A stretch of DNA of 31,129 nucleotides from Deltaproteobacteria bacterium UBA6106 (GTDB taxonomy: Bacteria > Desulfobacterota > Syntrophorhabdia > Syntrophorhabdales > Syntrophorhabdaceae): NCBI GenBank assembly GCA_002428485.1, contig DIWM01000002.1, positions 1-31,129 of the forward strand, read 5' to 3'. Position 1 is the stretch's first letter. Each line of letters starts with the position of its first letter. Both the position numbers and the translations under genes were made by a program. The notes beneath the pieces are model-generated. The model was not told the DNA's origin. It made no database searches and worked only from the letters and a program-made list of their open reading frames with translations. Below, in pieces: positions 25,355-31,129 of the stretch.

Positions 25355-26769
25355 GCCATCGTCGCCTTTCGCTTTGCCATAAAAGAAAAAAATTCCCTTC
25401 CCTCTCTGATCCGCCGGGAAAATTCATCCCTGTCCCTGAGCATTTCTTTCAGGATCCTCAGGATCGGAGCAGGCCTCAGATAGAAGCGGCGGTAGAAGAC
25501 CTCAACGGCGGCGAATATCTCCTCCTTTGAAAGCCACGGGTACGCAAGGACCGAGTTCTGGATGCCATCCCGTATGAGCCCGCCCCCTTCCCCGACAAGC
25601 CACCCTTCACGCTTTGCCTCGTTATAAAGCGCTGTTCCCGGATAAGGAGCGGCAAGAGACACCTGCAGGCTGTAGGGATCGATCTCACGGGCAAACCTCA
25701 TGGTCTCTTCCATGGTCTCCCTTGTTTCTCCCGGCAGGCCGAGTATGAAGGTGCCATGAACGAGGATGCCGGCCTCTTTAGCTGCCTGTGAAAATCTGCG
25801 CGCCCCCTCAAGGCTGATCCCCTTCCTGATATTGTTCAGTATGGTCTGGTTGCCAGATTCAAATCCCACCACGAGCAGCCGCAACCCGCTGTCTTTCAGC
25901 ATCTCCAGGGTGCCCTTCGGCACGCTCGCCCTGGCGTTGCATGACCACGTGATGCCAAGGGCGCCGATCCCTTCTGCGATCTCTTTCAACCCCGGATGGT
26001 CGGTAAAGGTGTCGTCGTCGAAAAAAAATTCCTTTGCCTGGGGAAAGAGCGTTTGTGCGCGGGAGAGCTCCTCGATGATGTTTTTTGGGCTGCGGACCCG
26101 GTACGTGCCGCTGCCTATGGTTTGTGGCCACAGGCAATAGGTGCAGCGGCCCCGGCACCCGCGGCCTCCGTAAAAAGACACATAGGGGTGCTTCAGGTAG
26201 CCGATAAAATAATTCTCCACGCGAAGGTCCCTGGCGTAGACGTCTGTCACAAATGGAAGTCGGTCGAGGTCCTCAATGAACGGCCTTGCCGGTGTCCTAT
26301 GTACGGTCCCGTTCGAACGGAAAAAGACCCCTCTTACCTTGTCAAGAGGCCATCCCTCAGCAATCTCAACCACCGTGTCGTCGAACTCGCCGATCGCGAC
26401 AAAGTCGAGGGCCGGCGAGGATCTGAGGCTTTCTTCGGGGCTGACGGTCACGTGCGGGCCGACCATGCCTATGGTAAGGTGCGGGTGCGCCTCCTTGAGT
26501 GCGCCTGCAAGTGCCGCATCATTATCAAAGGTCGGTGTGCCCGTGTGAATAATGACAAGCTGATAGCCGCCCGCCTCGCTGATTACCTCTTCCTGCGTTA
26601 TCTCTTCAGCCGAGGCGTCGAGCAGCCTTGCCTCTTTGATCATACCTGCCGGATAGGCAAGCCACGTCGGATACCAGAACGACCGGACCTCCCGGCATGC
26701 CTGATAGCGAGAGCCTGCACTACCGTCGAAGCCCTTGAACGAAGGTGGGTTTAGGAATAGCGTTCTCAT
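25351..26769 (-). CDS. hpnJ: Hopanoid radical SAM/B12-binding enzyme HpnJ
   Basis: 472-residue class B-type radical SAM protein. The N-terminal cobalamin-binding-like domain (about 1-140) contains LVIIHTGTPTFDND and GMVGPHVTVSPEESL. The radical SAM core has CRGRCTYC (Cys205, Cys209, Cys212), FFFDDDTFT and ILGLPGETRETMEET. In known pathways HpnJ converts glucosaminyl-BHT to BHT cyclitol ether. It is the first gene of the minus-strand hpn operon, so the control region lies at 26770-26900. No classical ribosome binding site is seen; the sequence just upstream is very AT-rich (TATAAT abuts the ATG). Confidence 0.93.
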   Translation of the reverse strand: MRTLFLNPPSFKGFDGSAGSRYQACREVRSFWYPTWLAYPAGMIKEARLLDASAEEITQEEVISEAGGYQLVIIHTGTPTFDNDAALAGALKEAHPHLTIGMVGPHVTVSPEESLRSSPALDFVAIGEFDDTVVEIAEGWPLDKVRGVFFRSNGTVHRTPARPFIEDLDRLPFVTDVYARDLRVENYFIGYLKHPYVSFYGGRGCRGRCTYCLWPQTIGSGTYRVRSPKNIIEELSRAQTLFPQAKEFFFDDDTFTDHPGLKEIAEGIGALGITWSCNARASVPKGTLEMLKDSGLRLLVVGFESGNQTILNNIRKGISLEGARRFSQAAKEAGILVHGTFILGLPGETRETMEETMRFAREIDPYSLQVSLAAPYPGTALYNEAKREGWLVGEGGGLIRDGIQNSVLAYPWLSKEEIFAAVEVFYRRFYLRPAPILRILKEMLRDRDEFSRRIREGREFFSFMAKRKATMA

Positions 26770-26910
26770 ATTATATTAAAATTAAAAGCGGACCTTGCTG
26801 CTGCCCGTTAATTTTTACATTGCTGCCCTTTATTGTAAACAATTCTGCGCCTGATTGCATGTAAAAACTTTTCATGCTGTATTGACCAATACAATTCAAT
26901 CCGGATGATT
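26770..26910 (-). promoter_or_regulatory. Control region of the hpnJ-hpnH operon with two palindromes
   Basis: Upstream of hpnJ there are two clean inverted repeats. TGTATTGACCAATACA (26878-26893) has 7-bp arms and a 2-bp centre. ATTGTAAACAAT (26832-26843) has 5-bp arms. Their centres are 48 bp apart. On the minus strand TTTACA followed 16 bp later by TAAAAA is a weak promoter candidate. The core ATTGTAAA is shared with the palindrome between hpnI and hpnG, which hints at one regulator for both hpn units. The regulator is not identified. Confidence 0.45.
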
Positions 26911-27095
26911 CCCCGCAGCAAGCTGCGGGGTAACACTGTTCCCTCTCCCCTTTCGGGAGATGGCTCCGGCGGGCGCTGGTAATGCAGACATTACACCTGT
27001 TCCTTCTCCCCTGGCGGATCATGGCCAGCGTACAGATGGTACTTGGCAACAACGTTCCCTCTCCCCTGGCGGGAGAGGGTCAGGGTGAGGGGGCA
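26911..27095 (-). repeat. Three-unit GC-hairpin array 1 with terminal hairpin
   Basis: Read on the minus strand, three related units follow each other, each with a CCCTCTCC-type arm, CGCC or CGAAA, and GGGGAGAGGG. They are separated by about 25-30 nt and spaced 55 and 61 nt apart. The last is followed by GTTACCCCGCAGC, whose hairpin (26911-26930) caps the array. A closely related array on the plus strand lies at 28573-28744. It resembles dispersed REP-type hairpin repeats. No coding potential. Confidence 0.75.
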
Positions 27096-27099
27096 TAAT

Positions 27100-27147
27100 C
27101 ATGCCGTTTCTATCCTCTGATACCTCGCAGCTTGCTGCGGGGTAGTT
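27100..27147. repeat. Dispersed hairpin repeat, copy 2
   Basis: Matches 8915-8962 with a single difference (atgcc versus atgct before gtttctatcc). It directly follows array 1, in the opposite orientation to that array's capping hairpin, so the array is flanked by inverted copies of the same GC palindrome. Confidence 0.8.
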
Positions 27148-27410
27148 TATTATTACTTGATAAACTATACTATATAAATTTATCTTGACAATAAACCTTA
27201 CCGAACTTAATATATAAATATTATTTTATATGATAGATAATTGATTGCTTTGCGCTCCATCGCAAAGACACAGCTATTAATCATATGTAATAAGACTATT
27301 AGTTCATTTGTCCGGTATTGCTGTCATTGCGATCTGATGGAAAAAATGTTGTTAAATAAAAAGGAGTTTATTGGTAATGTATTATATATATTTAGCTTCA
27401 AACATTTTAT
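27148..27410. other. AT-rich gene-free DNA with a strong promoter-like site
   Basis: This stretch is much richer in A and T than the rest of the window and encodes nothing convincing. It holds a near-consensus plus-strand promoter: TTGACA at 27185-27190, a 17-bp spacer and TAATAT at 27208-27213. The fragment gattgctttgcg...cgcaaagac and the later tgtcattgcgat look like remnants of a common dispersed repeat. The base composition suggests acquired or decayed DNA. Confidence 0.5.
27185..27213 (+). promoter_or_regulatory. Predicted sigma-70 type promoter
   Basis: TTGACA, 17 bp, TAATAT: the best promoter match I see in the window. The nearest real gene downstream on this strand is arsM, 525 bp away, so it would give a very long repeat-containing leader or an unannotated RNA. 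Confidence 0.5.
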
Positions 27411-27450
27411 AAGGATGAGCATCAGTTTCGGACTTTCCCCGCAAACACGC
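27411..27450 (-). repeat. Dispersed repeat R2, copy C (core only, inverted)
   Basis: On the minus strand it reads GCGTGTTTGCGGGGAAAGTC followed by CGAAACTGATGCTCATCC. About 35 of 40 bases match copy B (18540-18579). It lacks the ATGAGC heptads of copies A and B but is followed at once by a different heptad array at 27463. Confidence 0.75.
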
Positions 27451-27462
27451 TCAATAAAGTCA

Positions 27463-27511
27463 GTGAAAGGTGAAAGGTGAAAGGTGAAAGGTGAGAAGTG
27501 AAAGGTGAGAA
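27463..27511 (+). repeat. Tandem heptad array GTGAAAG x7
   Basis: Seven consecutive 7-nt units, 49 bp. The first four are exactly GTGAAAG, then GTGAGAA and GTGAAAG alternate. The reverse-complement type is found at 15301-15335. This is the most regular example of the heptad class in the window. Confidence 0.9.
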
Positions 27512-27599
27512 ACCAAAGAGACAATTCTTTGAGAAGTTTCCTCAGCCCTCCGCTCTCCGCAGTCTTTCTCTCACAACGGTTTGCTATACATATTTCGTA

Positions 27600-27665
27600 G
27601 CCCGTTCTCGGGCGGGAGGAGGAGGCTCCGCGAGCTTTGCTTGTGGAGGGGGCGACGTGAGCCCC
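27600..27665 (+). promoter_or_regulatory. Three-hairpin leader upstream of arsM
   Basis: Three stem-loops lie back to back: GCCCG-TTCT-CGGGC (27600-27613), a 10-bp stem with a TTT loop (27626-27648, two G-U pairs in RNA) and GGGGC with GCCCC (27649-27665). No T-run follows, so they do not look like an intrinsic terminator. The last ends about 73 nt before the arsM start. They may be a structured 5' leader or another repeat. Confidence 0.4.
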
Positions 27666-27738
27666 TGTAACAGCAAGTACGATACTGATGCTCTCAGTAC
27701 ATATGCAGAATTGATGCAATAAGAAGGAGATGAGATAT

Positions 27739-28545
27739 ATGGAAAAAGATGAGATCAAAAAGACGGTTCGTGAGGCTTACGGCGCCATTGCCGAGGGCAG
27801 GACTGATGGGGGCTCCTGCTGCGGTGGCTGCTCATGCGATAACGGGGCATTTGCTCAGTCAATCGGCTATTCCGACAGTGAATTGAGCATGATCCCGGAC
27901 GGGGCGAATCTGGGATTGAGCTGCGGGAACCCTACGGCATTTGCAAACTTGAAAGAAGGCGAGGTAGTCCTTGACCTTGGTTCCGGGGCGGGGTTTGACT
28001 GTTTTATCGCAGCCCGTAAGGTCGGCAAGTCAGGGAAGGTCATAGGGGTTGACATGACCCCCGCGATGCTTGAAAGGGCCCATGAGAACACCAAGAATGG
28101 TTCTTTTTCAAATGTCGAGTTCCGCCTTGGCGAGATCGAGAACCTGCCCGTGGCTGATGATTCTGTCGATACGGTGATAAGCAACTGCGTGATCAACCTC
28201 TCAGTGGACAAGGCAAGGGTTTTTCAGGAGATATACCGGGTATTGAAGCCGGGCGGAAGGATAGCTGTTTCAGATATGGCCCTTTTGAAAGAGTTGCCGC
28301 CGAACATTAAGCAGAGCGTCGACGCATACGTGGGGTGCGTTGCCGGAGCGATACTTGTCGATGAATATAAGAGGCTTGTCGAAGAGTCAGGGTTTAAGGC
28401 TGTCAATGCCACGGTTAAGGGCAGTTCTTCGTGCATCAGGCCGGATACGCAGGACCCCATGGGTAAGGCCCTGGTGGAGGGAGCCGGAGAAGCGACTTCG
28501 CTTGAGGACTGCGTGGTGAGCATTTACGTGGAGGGATACAAATGA
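27739..28545 (+). CDS. arsM: Arsenite S-adenosylmethionine methyltransferase ArsM
   Basis: 268 residues from the ATG nine nt after AAGGAG; an in-frame ATG at 27730 abuts the ribosome binding site and is unlikely. ArsM adds methyl groups to As(III) using SAM. The SAM site is VLDLGSGAGFDCFIAA (about 77-92), followed by VIGVDMTPAMLERA. The arsenic-binding cysteines are Cys62 (GLSCGNP), Cys150 (SNCVINL) and Cys200 (VGCVAGA), matching the three conserved family cysteines. An N-terminal CCGGCSC cluster may help capture arsenic. It heads the ars genes and is separated from arsR by a 224-bp repeat region. Confidence 0.95.
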   Translation: MEKDEIKKTVREAYGAIAEGRTDGGSCCGGCSCDNGAFAQSIGYSDSELSMIPDGANLGLSCGNPTAFANLKEGEVVLDLGSGAGFDCFIAARKVGKSGKVIGVDMTPAMLERAHENTKNGSFSNVEFRLGEIENLPVADDSVDTVISNCVINLSVDKARVFQEIYRVLKPGGRIAVSDMALLKELPPNIKQSVDAYVGCVAGAILVDEYKRLVEESGFKAVNATVKGSSSCIRPDTQDPMGKALVEGAGEATSLEDCVVSIYVEGYK

Positions 28546-28572
28546 TACCATCAATGAATAGACTCCCCCTCA

Positions 28573-28744
28573 CCCTGACCCTCTCCCGCGAGGGGAGAGG
28601 GAATAATATTACCGAGTACCACCTATGCCCTGACCCTCTCCCGCCAGGGGAGAGGGAATCGTGTTGCCAGGTACCACCTGCGTCCTGACCATGATCCGCG
28701 AGGGGAGAGGGAATATTGTTGCCCCGAAGCGGGACTTCGGGGAC
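28573..28744 (+). repeat. Three-unit 55-bp GC-hairpin array 2 with terminal hairpin
   Basis: Units start at 28573, 28628 and 28683, exactly 55 bp apart. Each has (C/T)CCTGACC, an arm, CGCGA or CGCCA, then GGGGAGAGGGAAT, followed by a GTTGCC/ATTACC linker. The third unit runs into GTTGCCCCGAAGC and a hairpin closing with CTTCGGGG. It has the same design as array 1 (26911-27095) in opposite orientation. It fills the gap between arsM and arsR, ending about 25 bp before the arsR start. Confidence 0.8.
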
Positions 28745-28769
28745 TCTATTGATTGAAAGGGGTTGATAT

Positions 28770-29144
28770 ATGAACGAACTGGCAACAACATTCAAGGCGC
28801 TCTCCGACGAGACGAGGCTCAGGATCATCAAGCTCCTCAAACATGGCGAGCTCTGTGTCTGCGATCTTGTTGCGGCCCTCGATATGGTGCAGCCAAGGGT
28901 CTCCTTCCACCTCGGCGTGCTGAAGAAGGCAGGTCTGCTGAAAGACAGGCGGGAGGGGAAGTGGATGCACTACCGGCTTGACGATGCCGATATGTTCAGG
29001 CGATTCCTCATTTTTTCTGTCCATGAAAAGATCTCCGACAAGATCTTAAAAGATGACACAAAGAGGCTCGAAGACTTTCTGGCAAAAAAGGCAGAAGGCT
29101 CGATCGAAGAGGGAAAGGCCTGCAAAAGTTGTGTGAAGCGATAA
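28770..29144 (+). CDS. arsR: ArsR/SmtB family arsenic-responsive repressor
   Basis: 124 residues with a winged helix: ALSDETRLRIIKLLKHGELCVCDLVAAL, then the recognition helix VQPRVSFHLGVLKKAGLL and the wing DRREGKWMHYRL. The metal-sensing CVCD box (Cys29, Cys31) in the DNA-binding helix is the classic As(III) site. A C-terminal Cys pair (CKSC) may add ligands. On arsenite binding it should release the ars promoter. AAGGGG is about 8 nt before the ATG. The arsP-type gene starts 10 bp after its stop. Confidence 0.93.
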   Translation: MNELATTFKALSDETRLRIIKLLKHGELCVCDLVAALDMVQPRVSFHLGVLKKAGLLKDRREGKWMHYRLDDADMFRRFLIFSVHEKISDKILKDDTKRLEDFLAKKAEGSIEEGKACKSCVKR

Positions 29145-29154
29145 AGGAGATGTT

Positions 29155-30453
29155 GTGAAGGAATGGCATAAATTACTTATTGTCCTCGGGGTGTTCGGGG
29201 CGGCATATTTTACCCCCTTTGAGAATATGGCGATGCAGAAGGCGATCTTGGAGTCATTTCTCATGCTCCAGGACTACGCGCAGAAACATGTGCTCCTTTG
29301 CCTCGTGCCGGCATTTTTTATCGCAGGCGCCATTTCTGTCTTTGTCTCCCAGGCGGCGGTCATGAAATATCTCGGCCCGCTGGCAAATAAGTTCCTCTCC
29401 TATTCGGTGGCCTCAGTATCGGGGACGATCCTTGCCGTCTGTTCCTGCACGGTGCTCCCACTCTTTGCCGGCATCTACCGGATGGGCGCCGGCATAGGGC
29501 CGGCTACTGCCTTCCTCTATTCTGGTCCTGCGATAAACATCCTTGCCATCGTCCTCTCAGCCAAAGTTCTTGGCTGGCAGATTGGCCTCGCAAGGGCGCT
29601 GGGCTCCATTGGGTTTGCATACGTTATAGGGCTTATCATGGCCCTTATCTTCCGGGAGGACGAGGCAGAAAAAAAGAAAATCCAGATGGCAATGCCCGCA
29701 GAAGAGCCCCCGCTTCCTCTCTGGCAGGAAACAATCTATATGGCGTCCATGATAGGGGTCCTTGTTTTTGCCAACTGGGCGAAGCCCCAGGGAGATGAAG
29801 GGCTCTGGTATGCGGTGTATTCGATGAAATGGTATATCACGGGCGCCTTCGGTCTGCTCTTTACCTATACCTTTGTCAGGTGGCTGAAGGCAAAGCCGGT
29901 TCTGTCCATCGCGGGCGTGATCGCTGTTGCGATCCTTGCCTTTGCGTTCCCCGGCTATCCCCTGCTTTCTTTTTCCGCCGGCATCCTTTTCCTCATTTAT
30001 ATTGGGAAGTCCTCGTCAGAGATGACCAGGGAGTGGGTTGACTCCACGTGGTCTTTTGCAATGCTGATCCTGCCGCTTCTTTTCGGCGGCGTCCTGATCG
30101 CAGGGTTTCTCCTCGGTATGCCGGGTACGGATAACGGGATCATCCCGAACCAATGGATCGCAAAACTTGTAGGAGGCAATTCCTGGCATGCCAACCTGCT
30201 GGCGTCGATAGTGGGAGCGCTTATGTATTTTGCGACGCTGACAGAGGTGCCGATAGTTCAAGGGCTCCTTGGCTCGGGGATGGGGAAAGGCCCTGCACTG
30301 GCGCTGCTCTTGGCAGGTCCAGCCCTGTCGCTGCCGAACATGATCGTGATACGCAGCATACTGGGAACGAAGAAGGCCCTTGTGTTTTTTACACTGGTAG
30401 TTATTTTATCAACCATCGTGGGGATGATATTCGGATGGATAACGGGAAAATAA
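29155..30453 (+). CDS. arsP: ArsP-type permease (DUF318), probable organoarsenical exporter
   Basis: 432 residues, GTG start after AAAGGAGA. Two clusters of four or so membrane helices are separated by a charged cytoplasmic loop (REDEAEKKKIQMAMPAEEPP, about 165-185). Family signatures are LAVCSCTVLPLFAGIYRMGAGIGPATAFLYSGPAINILAI in the first half and TEVPIVQGLLGSGMGKGPALALLLAGPALSLPNMIVI in the second. Some members (ArsP) export trivalent methylated arsenicals; the Cys pair in CSC may matter. Lying with arsM and arsR, export of the ArsM products is the natural role. A general DUF318 permease with another substrate cannot be excluded. Confidence 0.88.
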   Translation: MKEWHKLLIVLGVFGAAYFTPFENMAMQKAILESFLMLQDYAQKHVLLCLVPAFFIAGAISVFVSQAAVMKYLGPLANKFLSYSVASVSGTILAVCSCTVLPLFAGIYRMGAGIGPATAFLYSGPAINILAIVLSAKVLGWQIGLARALGSIGFAYVIGLIMALIFREDEAEKKKIQMAMPAEEPPLPLWQETIYMASMIGVLVFANWAKPQGDEGLWYAVYSMKWYITGAFGLLFTYTFVRWLKAKPVLSIAGVIAVAILAFAFPGYPLLSFSAGILFLIYIGKSSSEMTREWVDSTWSFAMLILPLLFGGVLIAGFLLGMPGTDNGIIPNQWIAKLVGGNSWHANLLASIVGALMYFATLTEVPIVQGLLGSGMGKGPALALLLAGPALSLPNMIVIRSILGTKKALVFFTLVVILSTIVGMIFGWITGK

Positions 30454-30458
30454 ATACA

Positions 30459-30555
30459 GTTCAATGTTCAACGTTCAAGGTTCAAAGTTGATGCAAAGCT
30501 TTCACAACATAATTATTGCTTCATAACGTTGAACATAGAACATGGAACGTTGAAC
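30459..30555. repeat. Inverted heptad array, GTTCAAN type
   Basis: Four units GTTCAAN (30459-30486) face four complementary-type units (GTTGAAC, ATAGAAC, ATGGAAC and GTTGAAC; 30528-30555) across a 41-bp loop, giving an imperfect 28-bp stem. It starts 5 bp after the permease stop codon and ends just before the thioredoxin ribosome binding site, filling that gap. Confidence 0.85.
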
Positions 30556-30577
30556 AGATTTAGAGGAGGTATGAGTT

Positions 30578-30805
30578 ATGAAGATCCAGATACTCGGTAC
30601 AGGTTGTGCGAAGTGCATGAAGCTCACCGAGAACGCGGAAAAGGCCGCGAAGGAAAAAGGAGTGGATGCCCAGATCGAAAAGGTGACGGATATAAACAAG
30701 ATCATGGACTTCGGCGTTATGATAACGCCTTCACTTGCCATAGACGGTGAAGTGAAGAGCATTGGGAAAATTCTATCGGTGGAGGAGATCAAGAAACTTC
30801 TGTAA
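30578..30805 (+). CDS. Small thioredoxin-like redox protein (TM0996/MTH895 family)
   Basis: 75 residues with a single thioredoxin fold. The active-site motif GCAKC (Cys10, Cys13) follows the first strand (MKIQILGTG), and the cis-Pro region is MITPSLAIDG. This family (small redox-active disulfide protein) is often encoded beside DUF318 permeases and ars genes, where it may reduce arsenicals or the permease cysteines (inference). AGAGGAGG precedes the ATG. Heptad repeats start directly after the stop. Confidence 0.92.
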   Translation: MKIQILGTGCAKCMKLTENAEKAAKEKGVDAQIEKVTDINKIMDFGVMITPSLAIDGEVKSIGKILSVEEIKKLL

Positions 30806-30826
30806 AGAGCTGAGAGCAAAGAGTAC
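30806..30826. repeat. Heptad array after the thioredoxin gene
   Basis: Three 7-nt units of the AGAGNNN type (AGAGCTG, AGAGCAA and a third variant) begin on the base after the TAA. The first 18 bases are identical to 13089-13106 at the end of hpnN. Confidence 0.75.
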
Positions 30827-30858
30827 AAGGCTTTTTGCTGATTTTAGAGGAGGCTGCA

Positions 30859-31129
30859 ATGACTGAAGGTATTTCTAAAAAACTTTCTTTCCTTGACCGA
30901 TATCTGACGTTGTGGATCTTTCTCGCCATGTTCATAGGGGTTGGCTGGGGATATGCCTCTCCGGGGGTAGTTGATTTTTGGAATCAGTTCCAGTCAGGGA
31001 CCACCAATATCCCCATTGCCATCGGCCTCATCCTCATGATGTACCCGCCGCTTGCAAAGGTGAAGTATGAGGAACTGGGCGAAGTGTTCAGGAACTACAG
31101 GGTGCTGGGACTCTCCCTGGTGCAGAACT
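30859..31129 (+). CDS. acr3: ACR3-type arsenite efflux pump, N-terminal part (cut by window end)
   Basis: The first 90 residues are present; the frame is open to the last base. GAGGAGG lies about 8 nt before the ATG. The sequence has LSFLDRYLTLWIFLAMFIGV (first span), TTNIPIAIGLILMMYPPLAKV (second span and the typical ACR3 block) and KYEELGEVFRNYRVLGLSLV. ACR3 pumps arsenite out across the inner membrane. The key cysteine and later helices lie beyond the window. It completes the ars operon with arsM, arsR, the permease and the thioredoxin. Confidence 0.92.
   Translation, partial: MTEGISKKLSFLDRYLTLWIFLAMFIGVGWGYASPGVVDFWNQFQSGTTNIPIAIGLILMMYPPLAKVKYEELGEVFRNYRVLGLSLVQN

Noticed and set aside
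26771..27052. 93-residue minus-strand ORF upstream of hpnJ
   Set aside because: Consists largely of translated hairpin array 1 and the hpnJ control region; no ribosome binding site and no recognisable protein features.
27241..27480. 79-residue plus-strand ORF
   Set aside because: Runs through AT-rich DNA, the R2 core and the GTGAAAG array, so its C-terminus is translated repeat; no ribosome binding site precedes its start.
28573..28744. CRISPR array
   Set aside because: Only three units; the units are self-complementary hairpins with short, related linkers rather than unique spacers of constant length, and no cas genes are nearby.

Overview
The window looks like a chromosomal segment of an anaerobic bacterium, most likely a Desulfobacterota/deltaproteobacterial-type organism (the Syntrophorhabdus neighbourhood is my guess). 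This rests on moderately high GC, a hopanoid (hpn) gene set and intergenic DNA crowded with small repeats. No rRNA or housekeeping marker is present, so the taxonomy is inference. I see no tRNA, rRNA, CRISPR array or prophage.

Layout. (1) Positions 1-900: two small putative membrane proteins on the minus strand, a dispersed repeat and a bidirectional terminator. The 59-residue protein at 713-892 was recovered from its ribosome binding site. (2) 1065-7657: a TetR-controlled tripartite efflux operon (TetR repressor, periplasmic lipoprotein adaptor, HAE1-type RND pump, NodT-type outer membrane lipoprotein) behind a promoter whose -10 box overlaps a perfect palindrome. (3) 7867-15203: a plus-strand hopanoid trafficking/modification block: HpnL-like flippase-type membrane protein, a TolC-family protein translationally coupled to the hopanoid RND protein HpnN, the MlaC/Ttg2D-like HpnM, and a CDP-alcohol phosphatidyltransferase with an extra N-terminal domain. 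(4) 15348-17300: divergent hpnI (minus) and hpnG (plus). (5) 17360-18396: a complete 1,037-bp insertion sequence with perfect 21-bp inverted repeats and an 8-bp target duplication, inserted inside a repeat whose intact relative lies at 457-597. (6) 18578-26769: a CruF-like carotenoid hydratase homologue, then a tightly packed minus-strand operon transcribed hpnJ, hpnK, shc, hpnA, a DUF116 gene, hpnH. (7) 26770-27738: a 970-bp gene-free region of repeats, palindromes and AT-rich DNA. (8) 27739-31129: an arsenic operon: arsM, arsR, an ArsP-type permease, a small thioredoxin and the start of acr3 (cut by the window end).

How it works together. SHC cyclises squalene to hopene. HpnH adds the adenosyl group and HpnG removes adenine. 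HpnI adds N-acetylglucosamine to bacteriohopanetetrol, HpnK deacetylates it, and HpnJ converts glucosaminyl-BHT to the cyclitol ether. HpnN, HpnM and probably HpnL move hopanoids through the envelope. Squalene synthesis genes (hpnCDE) are not in the window. Three genes are less expected here: the DUF116 protein, the CDP-alcohol transferase fusion and the CruF-like protein. They are candidates for undescribed hopanoid or terpenoid lipid steps. The ars genes would methylate arsenite and export both organic and inorganic arsenicals.

The most unusual non-coding signal is a set of intergenic arrays with a 7-nt period. Their unit sequences differ from place to place, they are often arranged as inverted pairs, and several begin exactly at stop codons. 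A second repeat class consists of two three-unit arrays (period about 55 nt), each ending in a GC hairpin, in opposite orientation on either side of arsM.
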